A DNA stretch of 64,000 nucleotides from Tetrapyrgos nigripes (Eukaryota; Basidiomycota; Agaricomycetes; Agaricales; Campanellaceae): assembly GCA_013368315.1 (NCBI GenBank), contig JAACJM010000099.1, positions 239,302 to 303,301 on the forward strand, read 5' to 3'. The translations under genes and the position numbers were made by a program. Shown piece after piece: positions 1-10,992 of this stretch (positions within the stretch are counted from its first letter, which is position 1; every line of letters begins with the position of its first letter). The notes beneath the pieces are model-generated. The model was not told the origin of the DNA. It made no database searches and saw nothing but the letters and a program-made list of their open reading frames with translations.

Positions 1-715
1 AATATGAAATAATGTTTAAGAAGGTACTCACAATCATACTACCACCCACTTTGGTATATGCTCCAACATTCCAGTAAGTAATGCAAAGTCTCAAAAGAAA
101 TTCCCACCATAAAAGGTCCAAAATATATTTCCAGTCGTGAAAGGCCAAAAATATATCTCAAAGCCCATAAGGACCATGACATTGTTCAAGCTCAATAGTT
201 CCACTCATATGTCAATAATTAGATATAAAAACTTTGTTATCTCATTAATACAGTACAAAGTAAACAAAGGCCTGCCTGACCATTGACCAACGGACGGATA
301 ATTGACCGGGGAAGACAGCTGCAGGTGGTTAGGGAGAGGTGCGGGCAGATGTGTGTTTTGATGGTTGAGGTTGATGGGCACTCAGGGCCCATATGTCAGA
401 AAAGGATATAGGGTTGAACAAAATGTCAACAAGGGTGTGGCGAGTGAGTAAGAGGACGCACTTGATACAAGTAAGCAGCGGTGACAGAAAACCGAAAACA
501 TGTATGAAGATACAACTCACCAGCACGATGAACTGCCACCTCTCGCCTGCCTTCTCCTTCTCCAAACTTCACAGGTGATGGCTAAACGACCTCTTGCGTG
601 ATGTCTACTGTAGTGGGCATTAAATCCAGAAGCAGCGGGGAGTTAGATAGAGAAGACAAGTAGAACTCACCATAATAAGTGTATTACGCACTCAGAGTGA
701 AAGGCGGCCACTGGG
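1..715. other. Left edge, no gene recognised
   Basis: I see no gene here. The open frames are short, overlap on both strands and show no recognisable motif, signal peptide or splice pattern. The only structured sequence starts at the 145-bp tandem repeat that follows. Confidence 0.5.
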
Positions 716-1150
716 CAAGCTGTTGTGGTTAATTGGAAGCGAGAGGAACGATACAAGCCACGGGTAGTGCGACCAGAGGAGCCACGTGTCGATCGGACAC
801 CTTGTCGAGAAGACGGAGGACGAGAAGTGTTGCGATGAGGGCATGCGGATATAGATGGGGCAAGCTGTTGTTGTTAATTGGAAGTGAGAGGAACGATACA
901 AGCCACAGGTAGTGCGACCAGAGGAGCCACGTGTCGATCGGACACCTTGTTGAGAAGACGGAGGACGAGAAGTGTTGCGATGAGGGCATGCGGATATAGA
1001 TGGGGCAAGCTGTTGTTGTTAATTGGAAGCGAGAGGAACGATACAAGCCACGGGTAGTGCGACCAGAGGAGCCACGTGTCGATCGGACACCTCGTCGAGA
1101 AGACGGAGGACAAGAAGCATTGCGATGAGGACATGTGGATATAGATGGTG
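716..1150. repeat. 145-bp tandem repeat, three copies
   Basis: Three head-to-tail copies start at 716, 861 and 1006, giving an exact period of 145 bp. The copies differ by only a few substitutions. Each carries the same GAGGAGCCACGTGTCGATCG core. The open frames across it on the minus strand are repetitive translations of the repeat, not a protein. The third copy drifts at its 3' end. Confidence 0.9.
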
Positions 1151-1469
1151 GTGGTACAGAGTTAAGAGGGAAAAACCGGACGCGTCGGCATTTGACCGTG
1201 TTTTGTTTGCCAAAGGCTTCTGGCAAACAAACAATGACGTTGCCCAACCATTTCTGCTGCCCCAAGGTCGGGGCTGCATACTGCACAGTAGACTCCTGGG
1301 GCCGACGACGACGATATGAAGCAAAGAAGGTATGTACGTGTCCTGTAATTTATACGTGAACCTCTAATACAGTACTATCTATAGCTTATTGCATCCGGTT
1401 TGCGTTATCGTCATTGCCGCTATTATCATGCCGAAAGGACAAAAATATCCGCTCAACGGATAGATGACA

Positions 1470-2184
1470 TTATTGTACTGATATGCTTAAGGCCGCGGGA
1501 CGCGGCATCCCCGACTCCGTAGAGTTTGAGATGATGATGACAGAAGAGTGTATACCATGGATATTACTAGTAATCGTACAGAGATAAACGTTAGAGTATG
1601 AGACGATGATGACAGAAGAGTGTATACTATGGATACTACTAGCAATTAACTTAGACGCCAAGAATTGCGACAGCGCAGCACGCGTGTATTGACCAGTAAA
1701 CTCAGAACCGAAGATATGTTGCATAGACAAAATTTTAGAATGATAGACATGTTCGGGAACAAGAGGGCCATCGTACGGGAGAATGCCAACAAGCAGAAGT
1801 TTACCGACCAAGAAAGACGCATAGTGTTTTCGAGGTAGTGTTTCAGATATGTGAGGTTCAAAAATACAGTGAACGGAGTATAAAAGCGTGTGCGGAAACT
1901 GCAGCAATAGTTCAGTTGTAGTCTGGACAGGGTGCTCAAGAAATATAGGCGTATTTGAGGCTACGGTGCGAAGATGATGGTCCATAGCGATTCAGTATGT
2001 CGACGAGACGGCAGTTGGAGTCAAAGAGGCGGACTACGAATTTGAAAAAGAGTGACCGCATGACGAGAACGTGGTAAAGAACTTCTAAAACCGGAGAAAA
2101 ACGTTCGATCATGGCCATTCGAGTTTTGCAAGTCCCTCCTCCTACCGGAGATCGGGGATAAGATGTTTCTGTACAGAAACACAC
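1470..2184 (-). CDS. Unrecognised ORF pair inside the 2.25-kb TIR element
   Basis: Two minus-strand frames abut here. An 82-residue frame lies at 2184-1936 and a 171-residue frame at 1985-1470; they overlap by about 50 bp in different frames. The second contains a globular-looking stretch rich in His, Leu and aromatic residues (residues 10-110). I cannot match either to a family. The overlap could reflect one decayed gene with a frameshift or a missed intron. Its position inside a TIR element suggests captured or transposon-borne sequence. Whether it is expressed is unknown. Confidence 0.25.
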
Positions 2185-2505
2185 TTTTTTACAGATATAT
2201 CTTATATAGCGTACGCGGGAAGGCCAATTTCGATTTTTGATTTCGGGTTTATCAAACTGATCCGGGCATCGTTAGTCTCTTATAAACAGACAGTATCAGC
2301 GATCATTGAAATGATGCGATAGCAGTCTGTCGTCAAAGCGGGGGTTTTTAGGGACCAGTTTTTGTCAATACAAAGGTAATAGAAAAGACTTATAACGTAA
2401 TCTTCACACGACCTATTTTGGGAAGCGGTGCTCTTTCTGCTCAACTCGTCCCAACGACTCTGCTGCTTCCTCCCGTTATATTTTGTGATAATAAAGCTAT
2501 AGATG

Positions 2506-2838
2506 TTATATTCCAGACTCTTTAATGATCCTACAACCCCCAGAAGCACCGAAAATGACCGGCACATAAGGGAAACAGACTGCGGGAATATTACGCAATA
2601 AGTCATCTTTGTAAGCAAAAAACTGGTCCCTAAGCTCTCGATCTCTTAAAACTAGACTAGGGCATCGTGTATTATACAGTCTTTGTGTGACATGTCCCGT
2701 CATCCCGTCGACCACCTCTCCTCCGTATCTGATATGTAAGCATGTATTATCATGTACGAGGGAAATGACAAATGTAAGCCAACGTTGCGCGTAGCATGAT
2801 AACGATGCCCAAAATGTGAGGGAACGGCATACCGGCAT
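2506..2838 (-). CDS. Unrecognised 110-residue frame inside the TIR element
   Basis: This minus-strand frame has a mixed composition not explained by a repeat. It includes a YGGE motif, a charged RDRELRDQFF stretch and a hydrophobic C-terminal half. It could be an exon of the same decayed gene as the frames at 1470-2184. No function is proposed. Confidence 0.2.
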   Translation of the reverse strand: MPVCRSLTFWASLSCYAQRWLTFVISLVHDNTCLHIRYGGEVVDGMTGHVTQRLYNTRCPSLVLRDRELRDQFFAYKDDLLRNIPAVCFPYVPVIFGASGGCRIIKESGI

Positions 2839-3686
2839 GGTATGGGATTTGCCGACTGAATCGGGTATGGGTTTTCGGCGGGCTAGGGGGTACGGGTACG
2901 GCTCACCATATCTGAACCCGCCGCCAACTGTGACCCTTTGACGGGATACTTATTAGACGTGTCGGCGTATGGTGTAAATGGCCTATAATCATAATTATTA
3001 TTTCAATCTTGATGTTGCCAGCACCATACTGACACGAAATTCCGTCTACAGCCCTTTGTTTTCTCTCAAAATGCTTCTGCGTGTACAAATCCTGCAGGTT
3101 CTGCTTATGACCAGCTCCCCCTGTCGCAACCCTTGACCCATCATCACGGGTACAGCACACGCCTACCGTAGTAAGATGATAAGGCGCTACATTTGGGCGG
3201 GATTCAGAGACCACTTCTCCATTACTTCTCGGCTTCTCAAATTGGATGAGAGATGGCTGCAGATTCCAATCTCAGTGGACAGAATCTTTGGAACAAGTTT
3301 CCATTTAATTAGTTATATCAAATACTATCAGTAGATAAGTATTTTATGTCCGTAAAATTAAATTAAATTAATCAGAATCTTCCTCTTCTGAAGTTTCCCG
3401 AGAGGAAAGTGAGCGCGAATTCATCTGTTGGTATCAGGCTACGCAACGGCAATGAGATTCAACATAGATGTTTATGCTGGCTTCGCCTTGGACAACGGGA
3501 GAGTGGGAGAGCAGCAGATGTCACATAGGGACTGTACAATGGCCGATGCCCGGTTCCGATTGATAACCCCGAAATCAGAAGTCGAAATTGAACCTTGGCC
3601 TTCCTGCGTGCGGGATCTTATATCAGTAGTAGTGATGTGATCTATCCGTTGAGCGGATATTTTTGTCTTTTCGGCGTGTATATTAC

Positions 3687-3730
3687 TGGGGTAAGGGGCC
3701 ACTGCTTCGCATGGCAAGTTACAAGGCCCT
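3687..3730 (+). repeat. Short dispersed hairpin repeat, copy 1
   Basis: The core GCCACTGCTTCGCATGGC can fold into a small hairpin. It recurs with the same flanks (ACTGGGG before, ACGAGGCCC-like after) at 44,932-44,978 and, inverted, at 10,920-10,968. This looks like the end of a dispersed element of unknown type. Confidence 0.55.
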
Positions 3731-5582
3731 CCCATATCAAGTGATCACCATTAAGCGAGGTCTCACTCTCAATTGCAATACCAATAATCTTACACTCCCT
3801 GTCAAAAATATCTCTAAACTTTGTGATATTTTTAAGTAGGCTGGATATACCCTCTGCTACAAGGATAACATTGACGCCACACATTGGTCACCATCAGCAA
3901 AACACTGCACATGAGAAAAATCTGTGAATACAAGGAAATATGGGCAACTGTCAACTGTGACCAAAGTGTGATGTGGCTGAGCTCTGAGTTTGAATTCCGG
4001 CCAAATGGCTGATGTCACTGGTATGTGTAGCAAAAGTATTTCAGCATAGCCACACAGCAAATTGGTGGGTTTGTAGTAGGCCTTGAACCTTTAGCACATT
4101 GGATAAGTATTACTTCAGAAAATCAAGGCTAGATTCACTGGTATGCTATTGATACAAATTGAAAGAATTAAGTTGTCATTGTGAGCTAGACTCATGTATA
4201 CAAGTCAAATACTTTGACGAAGAATGAAAGGGGTGTAGACCAACACTGCGCATAGCAAATTGAAATAGTCTACTTAGTACTCAAGCCCACGATCAGGCAT
4301 TGCAGGGATCAAAAGAGGGAAACACTCTTTTGGAAGGTCATTTGTCGGATGAGGAGAGGTGTTTGGAAGGGATAGATAAGATCAATGAGGAGGAACAATC
4401 TGACTTTGAGGTGCTGACAACAGTAACCATTTCAGTGTCCTACTCTATTTTGTAGCTCATATGAACTTAAAAGGAAGCAAAAATGATTTCTGAGAAAGCT
4501 CATTCCCAAGATAATCTTTTGTTCTGTTAAGGACTATATACAAGTTGATTCTGGGCAAGCATCAAGATTATTTTGGACCTTTTGTGCTATTATGGTCATT
4601 TTAAGACTCAAAACTATTGTGTATAGATTGTACTCTCAGACATGGTTCTAATAGGAAATTAATATGTTTTAATGAGTGAATTTAGTAGGCTCATTCTAGC
4701 TGCCTTGAGTAAGCTCAACCTTATGTACCCTTATTCTTACTTTGTACCTTGGCAGTGACACAAAACCCTTTTATTCATTATAATGACCTCAAAATTATTG
4801 TGCTATCATTACTTTACCTAGCAAGGCCATGAAAATTATTTCTGAGTGATTATACTGCCTTGTTAGCCACTCAAAACAATTGTATGAACAAATAAGTTGG
4901 AATGTTATTTTATGTGCCTTGTTAGGAGGTATAAGGCAATGGATATAATTTTGATACCCTTGTAAGTGAGTTATAATCAAGTATTACTCTGTTGCCAGTT
5001 ATCTGCCTCAAAAGTTTTCAGCCATTTTTCTGGCGGAGGCAATCACTCAACAACTGCAGGAGGAGATCCAAAGTATATATAAATCAGCACTAGATGATAC
5101 AAGACTAACATACTACACACCTGCAGGAGATCCAAAGAGAAAAACTCAAGGATACTCGCCTGCAGGGAAGGGGTATATATACTTGTATGAAGGCCTGGGA
5201 AAAGATCTGCAAAACTATACAGCAGCGACGAAGTAATAGAAAAGTGGAATGATGGGAGATCAGAATGATGAACAATAATGATGGATGATGAAACAATGAA
5301 ACAAGGGTAAACAAGTCAATGGAGTCCAGATAAAACAAGAACAAACAAGTCCTAAAGGAGAGGAGAAAGGAAAAGGAAACTGTCCCCTTACAGGTCATGT
5401 CGTGTTTCACAGATGGATACCATTGTCAGTGGCTTGTCAGTAGTTTGTCAGTAGTTTGTCAGTAGGTTTGGAAAGCCAGAAAGTGAAGACTCAGGGGTGC
5501 AGCATTCAGACTGTTTTGAATGTGTACTAAGGAACATAGAGGTACCAGACAACCATTGCTGTGACATATAGTACTGCATGTG
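3731..5582. other. AT-rich non-coding stretch
   Basis: No gene is visible. ORFs are short and their codon use is unstructured. Minor features are two imperfect copies of CTGCAGGAGATCCAAAG near 5,050-5,140 and a short triplicated GTCAGTAGTTT near 5,435-5,465. Confidence 0.5.
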
Positions 5583-5690
5583 GGAAGGCCAAGGTTCAAT
5601 TTTCATATCATGTGATTGAACATAGATTGCCCTTCACTAAGCTACAGACTCAGCAGGCCTATTAGCCAGCCTGTTTGTAGCAATCATACC
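5583..5690 (+). repeat. Dispersed direct repeat, copy 1
   Basis: This segment is similar to 7,603-7,690 in the same orientation. Shared blocks include CAAGGTTC, CATGTGATTGAACA and GACTCAGCAGGCC. The two copies bracket about 2 kb that holds the decayed TE-associated gene, so they may be the flanks of an old element. Confidence 0.5.
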
Positions 5691-5995
5691 AACGTGGTTT
5701 CTTAATTATAGATTATCTATGTACTTGGGGCTATGTTGGTTCTACTGTGTGTGTTGCTATAGATTCTTCAAATACTGAGCTAAGAAAGTGAAGGAAGACA
5801 TTGGTTAGGGTTTATCATGATTCAGTCTCAGATTAGCAAGTTCTCTCCATACTTGCTGCTCCTCAACAATATCATCATCATTGGAACTGTTGTCATATCT
5901 TAGCCTTTTCAGAAGACTAGTAGTGGTGGTCAATGTTTGGGAGAAGACTGCATTGTTTCTTGCAATGGTTGCAGCCTACAGAGATAATAATGAGG

Positions 5996-6540
5996 ATAAC
6001 TGTCAATGGCAAGTAGGGATATGCACAGTGGAAACAGAGTTGTTCAACAAAACAATGGACTTTAAAATCATATTGTGTTGTTGTACTGCGATTACAGTAA
6101 ACTGTATCTTGACAATATCACCAATGGTAAAAGCACTAGGCTGAACATCTGTATAGCTAGGTAGATGCTATTATATTGAAGGAATATTTTTGGAAAGAAG
6201 GCTGGACTTACCACCACTTCTTCCCAGGCTTTGAGGCCTTCATGTAAAGCACATCATTTTCTTCTGTGTGAGCCATGCCATCCTTGAGCAAAGACTTAAG
6301 TACTCAGTCAGGATCAACACCATCTTGGAATGGCACATTTTGCTTCCCCAATACATTTGAACTGACTGTAAAATATCGGCAACTAGCAGTAATTCCAACA
6401 TGGCCAGAGCCAAACGAGGTGTCTGGTATCCAGGGATTGAGGGTATGGCCAGTCAAAGCATGTTGGAATTTAGAAAAAAGGAGATGGAGTTTAATGATAG
6501 AAGCAGTCATGTATGGAAGACCAAGGCCTAGAATGCCAAT
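5996..6540 (-). pseudogene. Decayed TE-associated basidiomycete gene (GDIV-motif family)
   Basis: Reading the minus strand, an upstream segment (about 6540-6211) encodes a motif with AHTEENDVLYMKA. A plausible intron (6165-6210, GTAAGT to CTACCTAG) joins it in phase to a segment encoding FTIGDIVKIQF followed by ILKSIVLLNNS. From memory, the order EEN..Y, then F.(I/V)GDIV..Q, then LRSI.LL is the C-terminal signature of a gene family common beside transposons in agaricomycetes. An in-frame TGA near 6302-6304 interrupts the upstream part, so the copy looks dead. The 132-residue frame at 7034-6636 may be an upstream exon. Function of the family is not known to me. Confidence 0.5.
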
Positions 6541-6635
6541 ATGTTGTCAGAGGTAAGGGACTTGTTTGTGTGCATGGGCTCTGCTTGGATAATTGGAAGA
6601 GATCAAAAGATGAATGTTAAAGGATTCAGAATTGC

Positions 6636-7034
6636 CTACCTGACCAGTTCAACAGGAGGTAGTTCTTGCTTGTAAATGACCCCTTGAAGTTGAAAGATTG
6701 TTTCTTCATATGGACCAGTCTCGTTTTCGATATCTACTGGGTTGGTTACATGATAAGAGTGTGGTGTTGTATATCTCTGAACCTGTAGGTCACTGTTCTG
6801 TGAATAAGTAAAAAATTGTGAACCTCCAAACTGGTTTGACAAAAGTGTGATATAAGAATGTATGGAGTCAATGGTTAATGACCTGGATTGTTTAATATAT
6901 AGCTTATTCTGTTCTGTCTGAAGATTGTCGAGGAGAGCCTCTGGCCATGAAAACAATGGAGAACTTGAGGGGGATAGATGAAAACACCAAAGATGAGACT
7001 TACTTGCTTGGTCAAAATTGAAATATTTGTCCAT
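6636..7034 (-). CDS. Possible upstream exon of the decayed TE-associated gene
   Basis: A 132-residue minus-strand frame lies directly upstream of the GDIV-motif gene remnant. It is rich in Ser and aromatic residues and has no recognised motif. Its only support is position and orientation. It may instead be chance. Confidence 0.2.
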   Translation of the reverse strand: MDKYFNFDQASKSHLWCFHLSPSSSPLFSWPEALLDNLQTEQNKLYIKQSRSLTIDSIHSYITLLSNQFGGSQFFTYSQNSDLQVQRYTTPHSYHVTNPVDIENETGPYEETIFQLQGVIYKQELPPVELVR

Positions 7035-7602
7035 GACTGTGCCCAGAGCTAGCTGAAGTGGAGGATAAGAGAGAAAGCCACTCAGAATTCAGCTTGTACT
7101 TGCACAGGTGACTGTGCGAGGCTGTACAGTTTGAAATGATGCAAAGATCAGTGAAGGTGATATGCAAGTGGGTCCAGGACGTAAAGTGCAATAAATGAAC
7201 CTGGAACATTGTTATCAGGGTCTTCAGTCAGGGTATTATCACATTTGATGCCGTCCTAGCTTCAAAGAAGCAAGGAGTACTTAAATATAGAAGGCTATTG
7301 ACTACAGAAACAGATCAGCGGTAGAGACACAATTTTTAGTGTGGATGATAGACATAATATGGAAAATGGTATGACAGGGAAGGTGCTGAGCAATTTACAA
7401 GGCTGTATTGTCAGGCAGGTGTAGATTTGAGATTACAAGTAAAGGCTGGCTCCAATTGACTCATTGAGCTGGACACAGACTGCAGCAATGATAGTGGTGT
7501 CCCACAACACAATCTGACCACTAAGCATTTGTGCTGAGTTGTCCACAAGGAAAGATATATGGAGTGGATAGCAAGAAGAGCTGTAAGTACTGCAGTGAAT
7601 TT

Positions 7603-7690
7603 GGATGACCAAGGTTCGATTTTCATGTCACGTGATTGAACACAGACTACGGACTCAGCAGGCCGATTAGCTGGTCCATTTGTAGCTGTC
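7603..7690 (+). repeat. Dispersed direct repeat, copy 2
   Basis: Second copy of the repeat at 5,583-5,690, with CAAGGTTCGATTTTCATGT, GTGATTGAACA and GACTCAGCAGGCC in the same order. The middle is about 15 bp shorter than in copy 1. Confidence 0.5.
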
Positions 7691-7699
7691 AACTCATCA

Positions 7700-9480
7700 A
7701 CTCATATACATGCAACATTGGCCCACATGTCCCTCATACATCCATTATACACTCTTATTCCGATTACTATTTATAGTATCGGTTTTTTTCAAGCACTCGC
7801 CGTGAGCTTTTCTAACGCGTATCTCTTCCCCACGGGAAAGTGTAACCATATTTAGGTCAAATTTCACGTGACCTATTTTGCTGCAGATTTTATTCCGATT
7901 CGTAGCTTACGTTTTATTCCCGCGTGAGTGCACTGCCACTGCCTCAGGGTCTAGCAAGCACACACACTTTATGACGCAATAACGGAAGACCGGGATTAGC
8001 GGTTTGTAGGTTATTGCGTCATCTAATTATCTTGTCATTGCGTTTGATGAAATTTCATGCGAGATTGAGTAGGAGGATCACGGGGAGCCCTGAAACAGCG
8101 ACTCCCCTGCGTACGATTGTATTTTTGAGTACATGCGACTCGGCAAAGGCTAACATATAAAAGATGTAAATAAATGGAAGTGGAGGGTGGGTAACGCAAA
8201 AACAACTGAGTAATATTGCGAGAATACTAGTGAGTGGTGAATGAGGAAAGAAAGAATGAGATGGGGAAAATGAGTCTCCCAGGGCTATAAGTACATGGTA
8301 AGTCATTAACAGCGAGATCAAATCTTAGACATAGAGTGGAGAAAAACAAATATCACAGAATTTGATCAAGTAAGGAGAAAAGATTCTGGAAAATTTTGTG
8401 GAAATGAGAATAAGGTAAAACGGGGGTCAAATTTCGATGAAGGCCAACGCCTAAGCCACAGAGGCAAGGTATACGTTGAGCCGCTGAGGCTAGGCCATGG
8501 AGGCGACATGATGGCCACGGAGGCACGACAATGAGGACAGTGAGTCCTACGCACGGAGTGTTGAGACAAATGATAAGCGAAATTATAAGTGGTACTTACA
8601 ATTATAATTAGACCTTTGTAAAGCAGTCCTTAAAACACAAACTATTTTAACACTAGAAGTGAACTACACACTGTATTCTTTTTGTATCTCTTTCAAATAA
8701 TTGTCAACAGCCTTCATATTTTCCAAAACATGGTATTATTCATTATCTAGGTGACTGTCTACTCAAAATTGTGCGTTGAAAAACAGTGCTTTTTGAGGGT
8801 GTGACACTTGAAATTCACTATTGTTTAGGATATGTAGACCACAGTCCATCGAGAATTTTACGTGACATATATAGGAGTTCATGAGAAAGGATATAAGCAA
8901 CATAAACCAGGGAGAAAGTGTTCATCAAGCTACTTACCAAGTAGCTGTTGAGAAAGTTTTCAGACTCTAATGCTCCATCGAGATTTTGGCCCATCATATC
9001 AGGCAGTTGCTCCTGCTCATTCAAACCCTTTTGATAGCAATCAAATGAACAGGAATAGGATAAGGGTAGAGTCACATACCCTCTGGATATGGAATATTGG
9101 AAAACTGGATGACCAGAGGACAGGCATCCCAGGTATGAGATGCCCTCAACAGGACAAGATGGATCAGAAACACTTCATATTGTGCCACTAAATACAATTT
9201 GGCAGCCCCAGGCTAAGCATTGTACTTGACAGACAGGCTTCTGTTATCTGCATCCAGTACATTAGCTTTGGCTTATTAAAATCTCAACTTCTGTTGGTGT
9301 GATTCAGAGAAAGTCATGAACATGAACATGTAAATTGAATGGTATTATGAAACATGTACCTGACACAAAAGGAAGAGAGAGCAGCATTGTTTCTTTGTAG
9401 ATGCAAAACAATAATGTAGTTCTGGATTGAAACCTGCTAAAATAGTAATCAGGCTTGCCAGCCAGGCCTGGCTTCTTCTC
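7700..9480. other. Non-coding stretch with one dispersed repeat
   Basis: No gene is supported. About 8,150-8,640 resembles 26,930-27,420. Both contain GGAGGG(T/C)GGGT followed by ACGCAAAA, a GAGTCTC block before a short TATAAGTA, and an ATTAGA...TTGTAAA...AAAACACAA end. A weaker inverted match lies near 43,790-44,030. This could be an old LTR-like or MITE-like sequence. Confidence 0.4.
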
Positions 9481-10142
9481 ACCAAGTTAGGGAGTCTGCC
9501 ATGTCATGATGGGGGGAGTTAGCTCGGCGTACATATAACCAAAAACCAAAGGGTCAAACTCACCACCGACAATAATCAACCCACCAGGACTCCTCAACAA
9601 CCTCACAACAAACTCTTCCACGTCAAACTTGACCAACTCCCCGAAATCACTCTGCCAAATCCAATTAACCATCTCCAATACCCGTTTTCTTCCTCCTTCC
9701 TTCTTTTTTTCTCCCGTGTACTCGACGCCGTCTGCTGTTGGAGGATGAGGATCAGGAAGGCTGAACCCTGCGTCGTTTTTATTGAAGAGGATGGCTTGGT
9801 GGGCTTCTTCAAAGGTGGTAAAGGGAGTAGGACGGGGTATCCAGTGTCCGTACGCGCATTTTGAGGGAGGGCAGTAGGAGAAGTAACGTTGTTTTTCGAG
9901 GTCTTCTGGCGTAGGAGGAGGTGGAGGGAGTTTGAGTGGTTCTGAAGGGACGTCTACGAGTGGAGGAGGAGGAGGGGTTGGCTTCGGGTCCCCATGTAAC
10001 AATCGTTGTAGTCTTCATCCTCGTCGTATTGACTGTACAAGTTTAGAGCGTACTGTCGTTTGGAAGAGATGTAGAACAGAATAAAACCGACAGCAAAGAG
10101 GGAAAGGATATTCCGTAGTCGGCTTTTGGATCTTGGATGCAT
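9480..10142 (-). pseudogene. 5' half of a PC-esterase-like gene (truncated)
   Basis: This is a paralogous fragment of the complete gene at 30,186-31,985. It starts at 10142 with a short basic N-terminus and a membrane segment (residues 11-26). A one-base frameshift near 10,000-10,020 moves the reading into the 171-residue frame. That frame carries a Pro-rich stretch, then YFSYCPPSKCAYGHWIPRP, matching YFPYCPPDKCSHGHWVPR in the full gene. Intron 1 is kept (donor GTGAGT after IIVG, acceptor near 9,496). Exon 2 begins with the GDSLT block and is then lost at a stop and unrelated sequence. The break is thus just past the nucleophile motif. With the frameshift it cannot make a working enzyme. Confidence 0.75.
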
Positions 10143-10439
10143 TGCGCGTCGAAGAGGAAAGAAAAATGAAAGAGTTCACACGGTCCTCGAAACCGTGGCA
10201 GTTTTTGACGAGGTCGGATGCAGAGGGGCAGGAACGGCTGATGGACAGCTTACATGAATGACAGATGTGTTTCAGCTTGTCTGTACCTGTGCTTCCTTTG
10301 GAATCATTGTCTTTATGCGCGTCGATTTGACTGTGAAAGTAGTAGTTCCTGTGGTTGGAATTTGGACGCGTCGGGATAAGTTCGGGAATTTCATATTCTA
10401 CTCAGCGTACCTCCGCACATCGGTAAGCATGTCTTGTAC

Positions 10440-10528
10440 TCCCTCTTAGTTCAGGCAGAGTACGTCATGAGATTAGACTGCTAGGAAGTGGTCTTGACGA
10501 GGTCAGGCGTTCGATTCGGCTAGAGGGA
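10440..10528 (+). tRNA. tRNA-like sequence, probably pseudogene or SINE head
   Basis: The stretch folds as a cloverleaf. A perfect 7-bp acceptor stem (TCCCTCT with AGAGGGA) is followed by a weak D arm with two G-U pairs. The anticodon stem (CGTCA with TGACG) is perfect, with 27 nt between its arms, enough for a 7-nt loop plus a 20-nt intron. The variable loop is AGGTC. The T arm has loop TTCGATT and one G-G mismatch. The nucleotide at the position of U33 is G, so the anticodon is unreliable. A related 5' half lies 360 bp downstream. A tRNA pseudogene or tRNA-derived SINE is likelier than a working tRNA. Confidence 0.4.
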
Positions 10529-10807
10529 GCTCTATGTGTCTCAATCAGCTCTGTACTACATGTCACTATATAGAGTAGCCGTGCCCTGGTAACTATGCAA
10601 TAACTATATTTACAAAGTAGGATGAATCTTCATCTTCAAGTACCTCTCATCGACTCGGATTCATCTCAGTACATGATATAATATGCACCGAGGCAAAGGC
10701 AACTATCGATCTTCGTTGTCTCGACGCGTCGCGTCGGGAGAATTCCAAATTATCTCAGTACAGTACCTCCCGACTGCGGCCTTGAAGTTGGGTCCATCAT
10801 TACCTAG

Positions 10808-10890
10808 CCCCTCTTAGCTCAGTGGAAGAGCGCGTCACCTATTTTTTCACCCGAAGCCGATACCGGCGTTTGCCGTCAGGCCTGCGTTGC
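10808..10890 (+). repeat. Second tRNA-like head (box A present)
   Basis: The first 30 bases give a canonical 5' acceptor strand, TAGCTCAGTGG (box A consensus) and a clean GCTC/GAGC D stem ending in CGTCA. It is alignable with the tRNA-like sequence at 10,440. The rest is only loosely tRNA-like, so no complete cloverleaf is supported. A tRNA-derived SINE family is one explanation. Confidence 0.4.
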
Positions 10891-10919
10891 ATCCTCGCAC
10901 CGATGAAGCTCCAATCAAT

Positions 10920-10968
10920 TAATAGCCTCGTTATTGCCACGCGAAGCGGTGGCCCACAAAGCCTTCAT
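10920..10968 (-). repeat. Short dispersed hairpin repeat, inverted copy
   Basis: Read on the minus strand this contains GCCACCGCTTCGCGTGGC followed by an ACGAGGC block. It matches the copies at 3,687 and 44,932. It lies just downstream of the oxidase gene's stop codon. Confidence 0.5.
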
Positions 10969-10992
10969 TAGATACGCGTACAGAAGTTATAA

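Larger units (their letters stand above)
1427..3678. mobile_element. TIR element, 2.25 kb, probably non-autonomous
   Basis: The left end begins CATGCCGAAAGGACAAAAAT and the right end is its inverted complement with two mismatches in that stretch. The similarity continues inward for about 55-60 bp and includes a small palindrome around ATCCGCTCAACGGAT. A short direct TAT flanks both ends, a possible 3-bp target duplication. No transposase motif was recognised between the ends. The two clearest internal ORFs are on the minus strand and are described separately. Superfamily is unassigned. Confidence 0.65.

Noticed and set aside
10440..10528. Functional intron-containing tRNA
   Set aside because: U33 is missing, the T stem has a G-G mismatch and the D arm is weak, so I list it as tRNA-like only.
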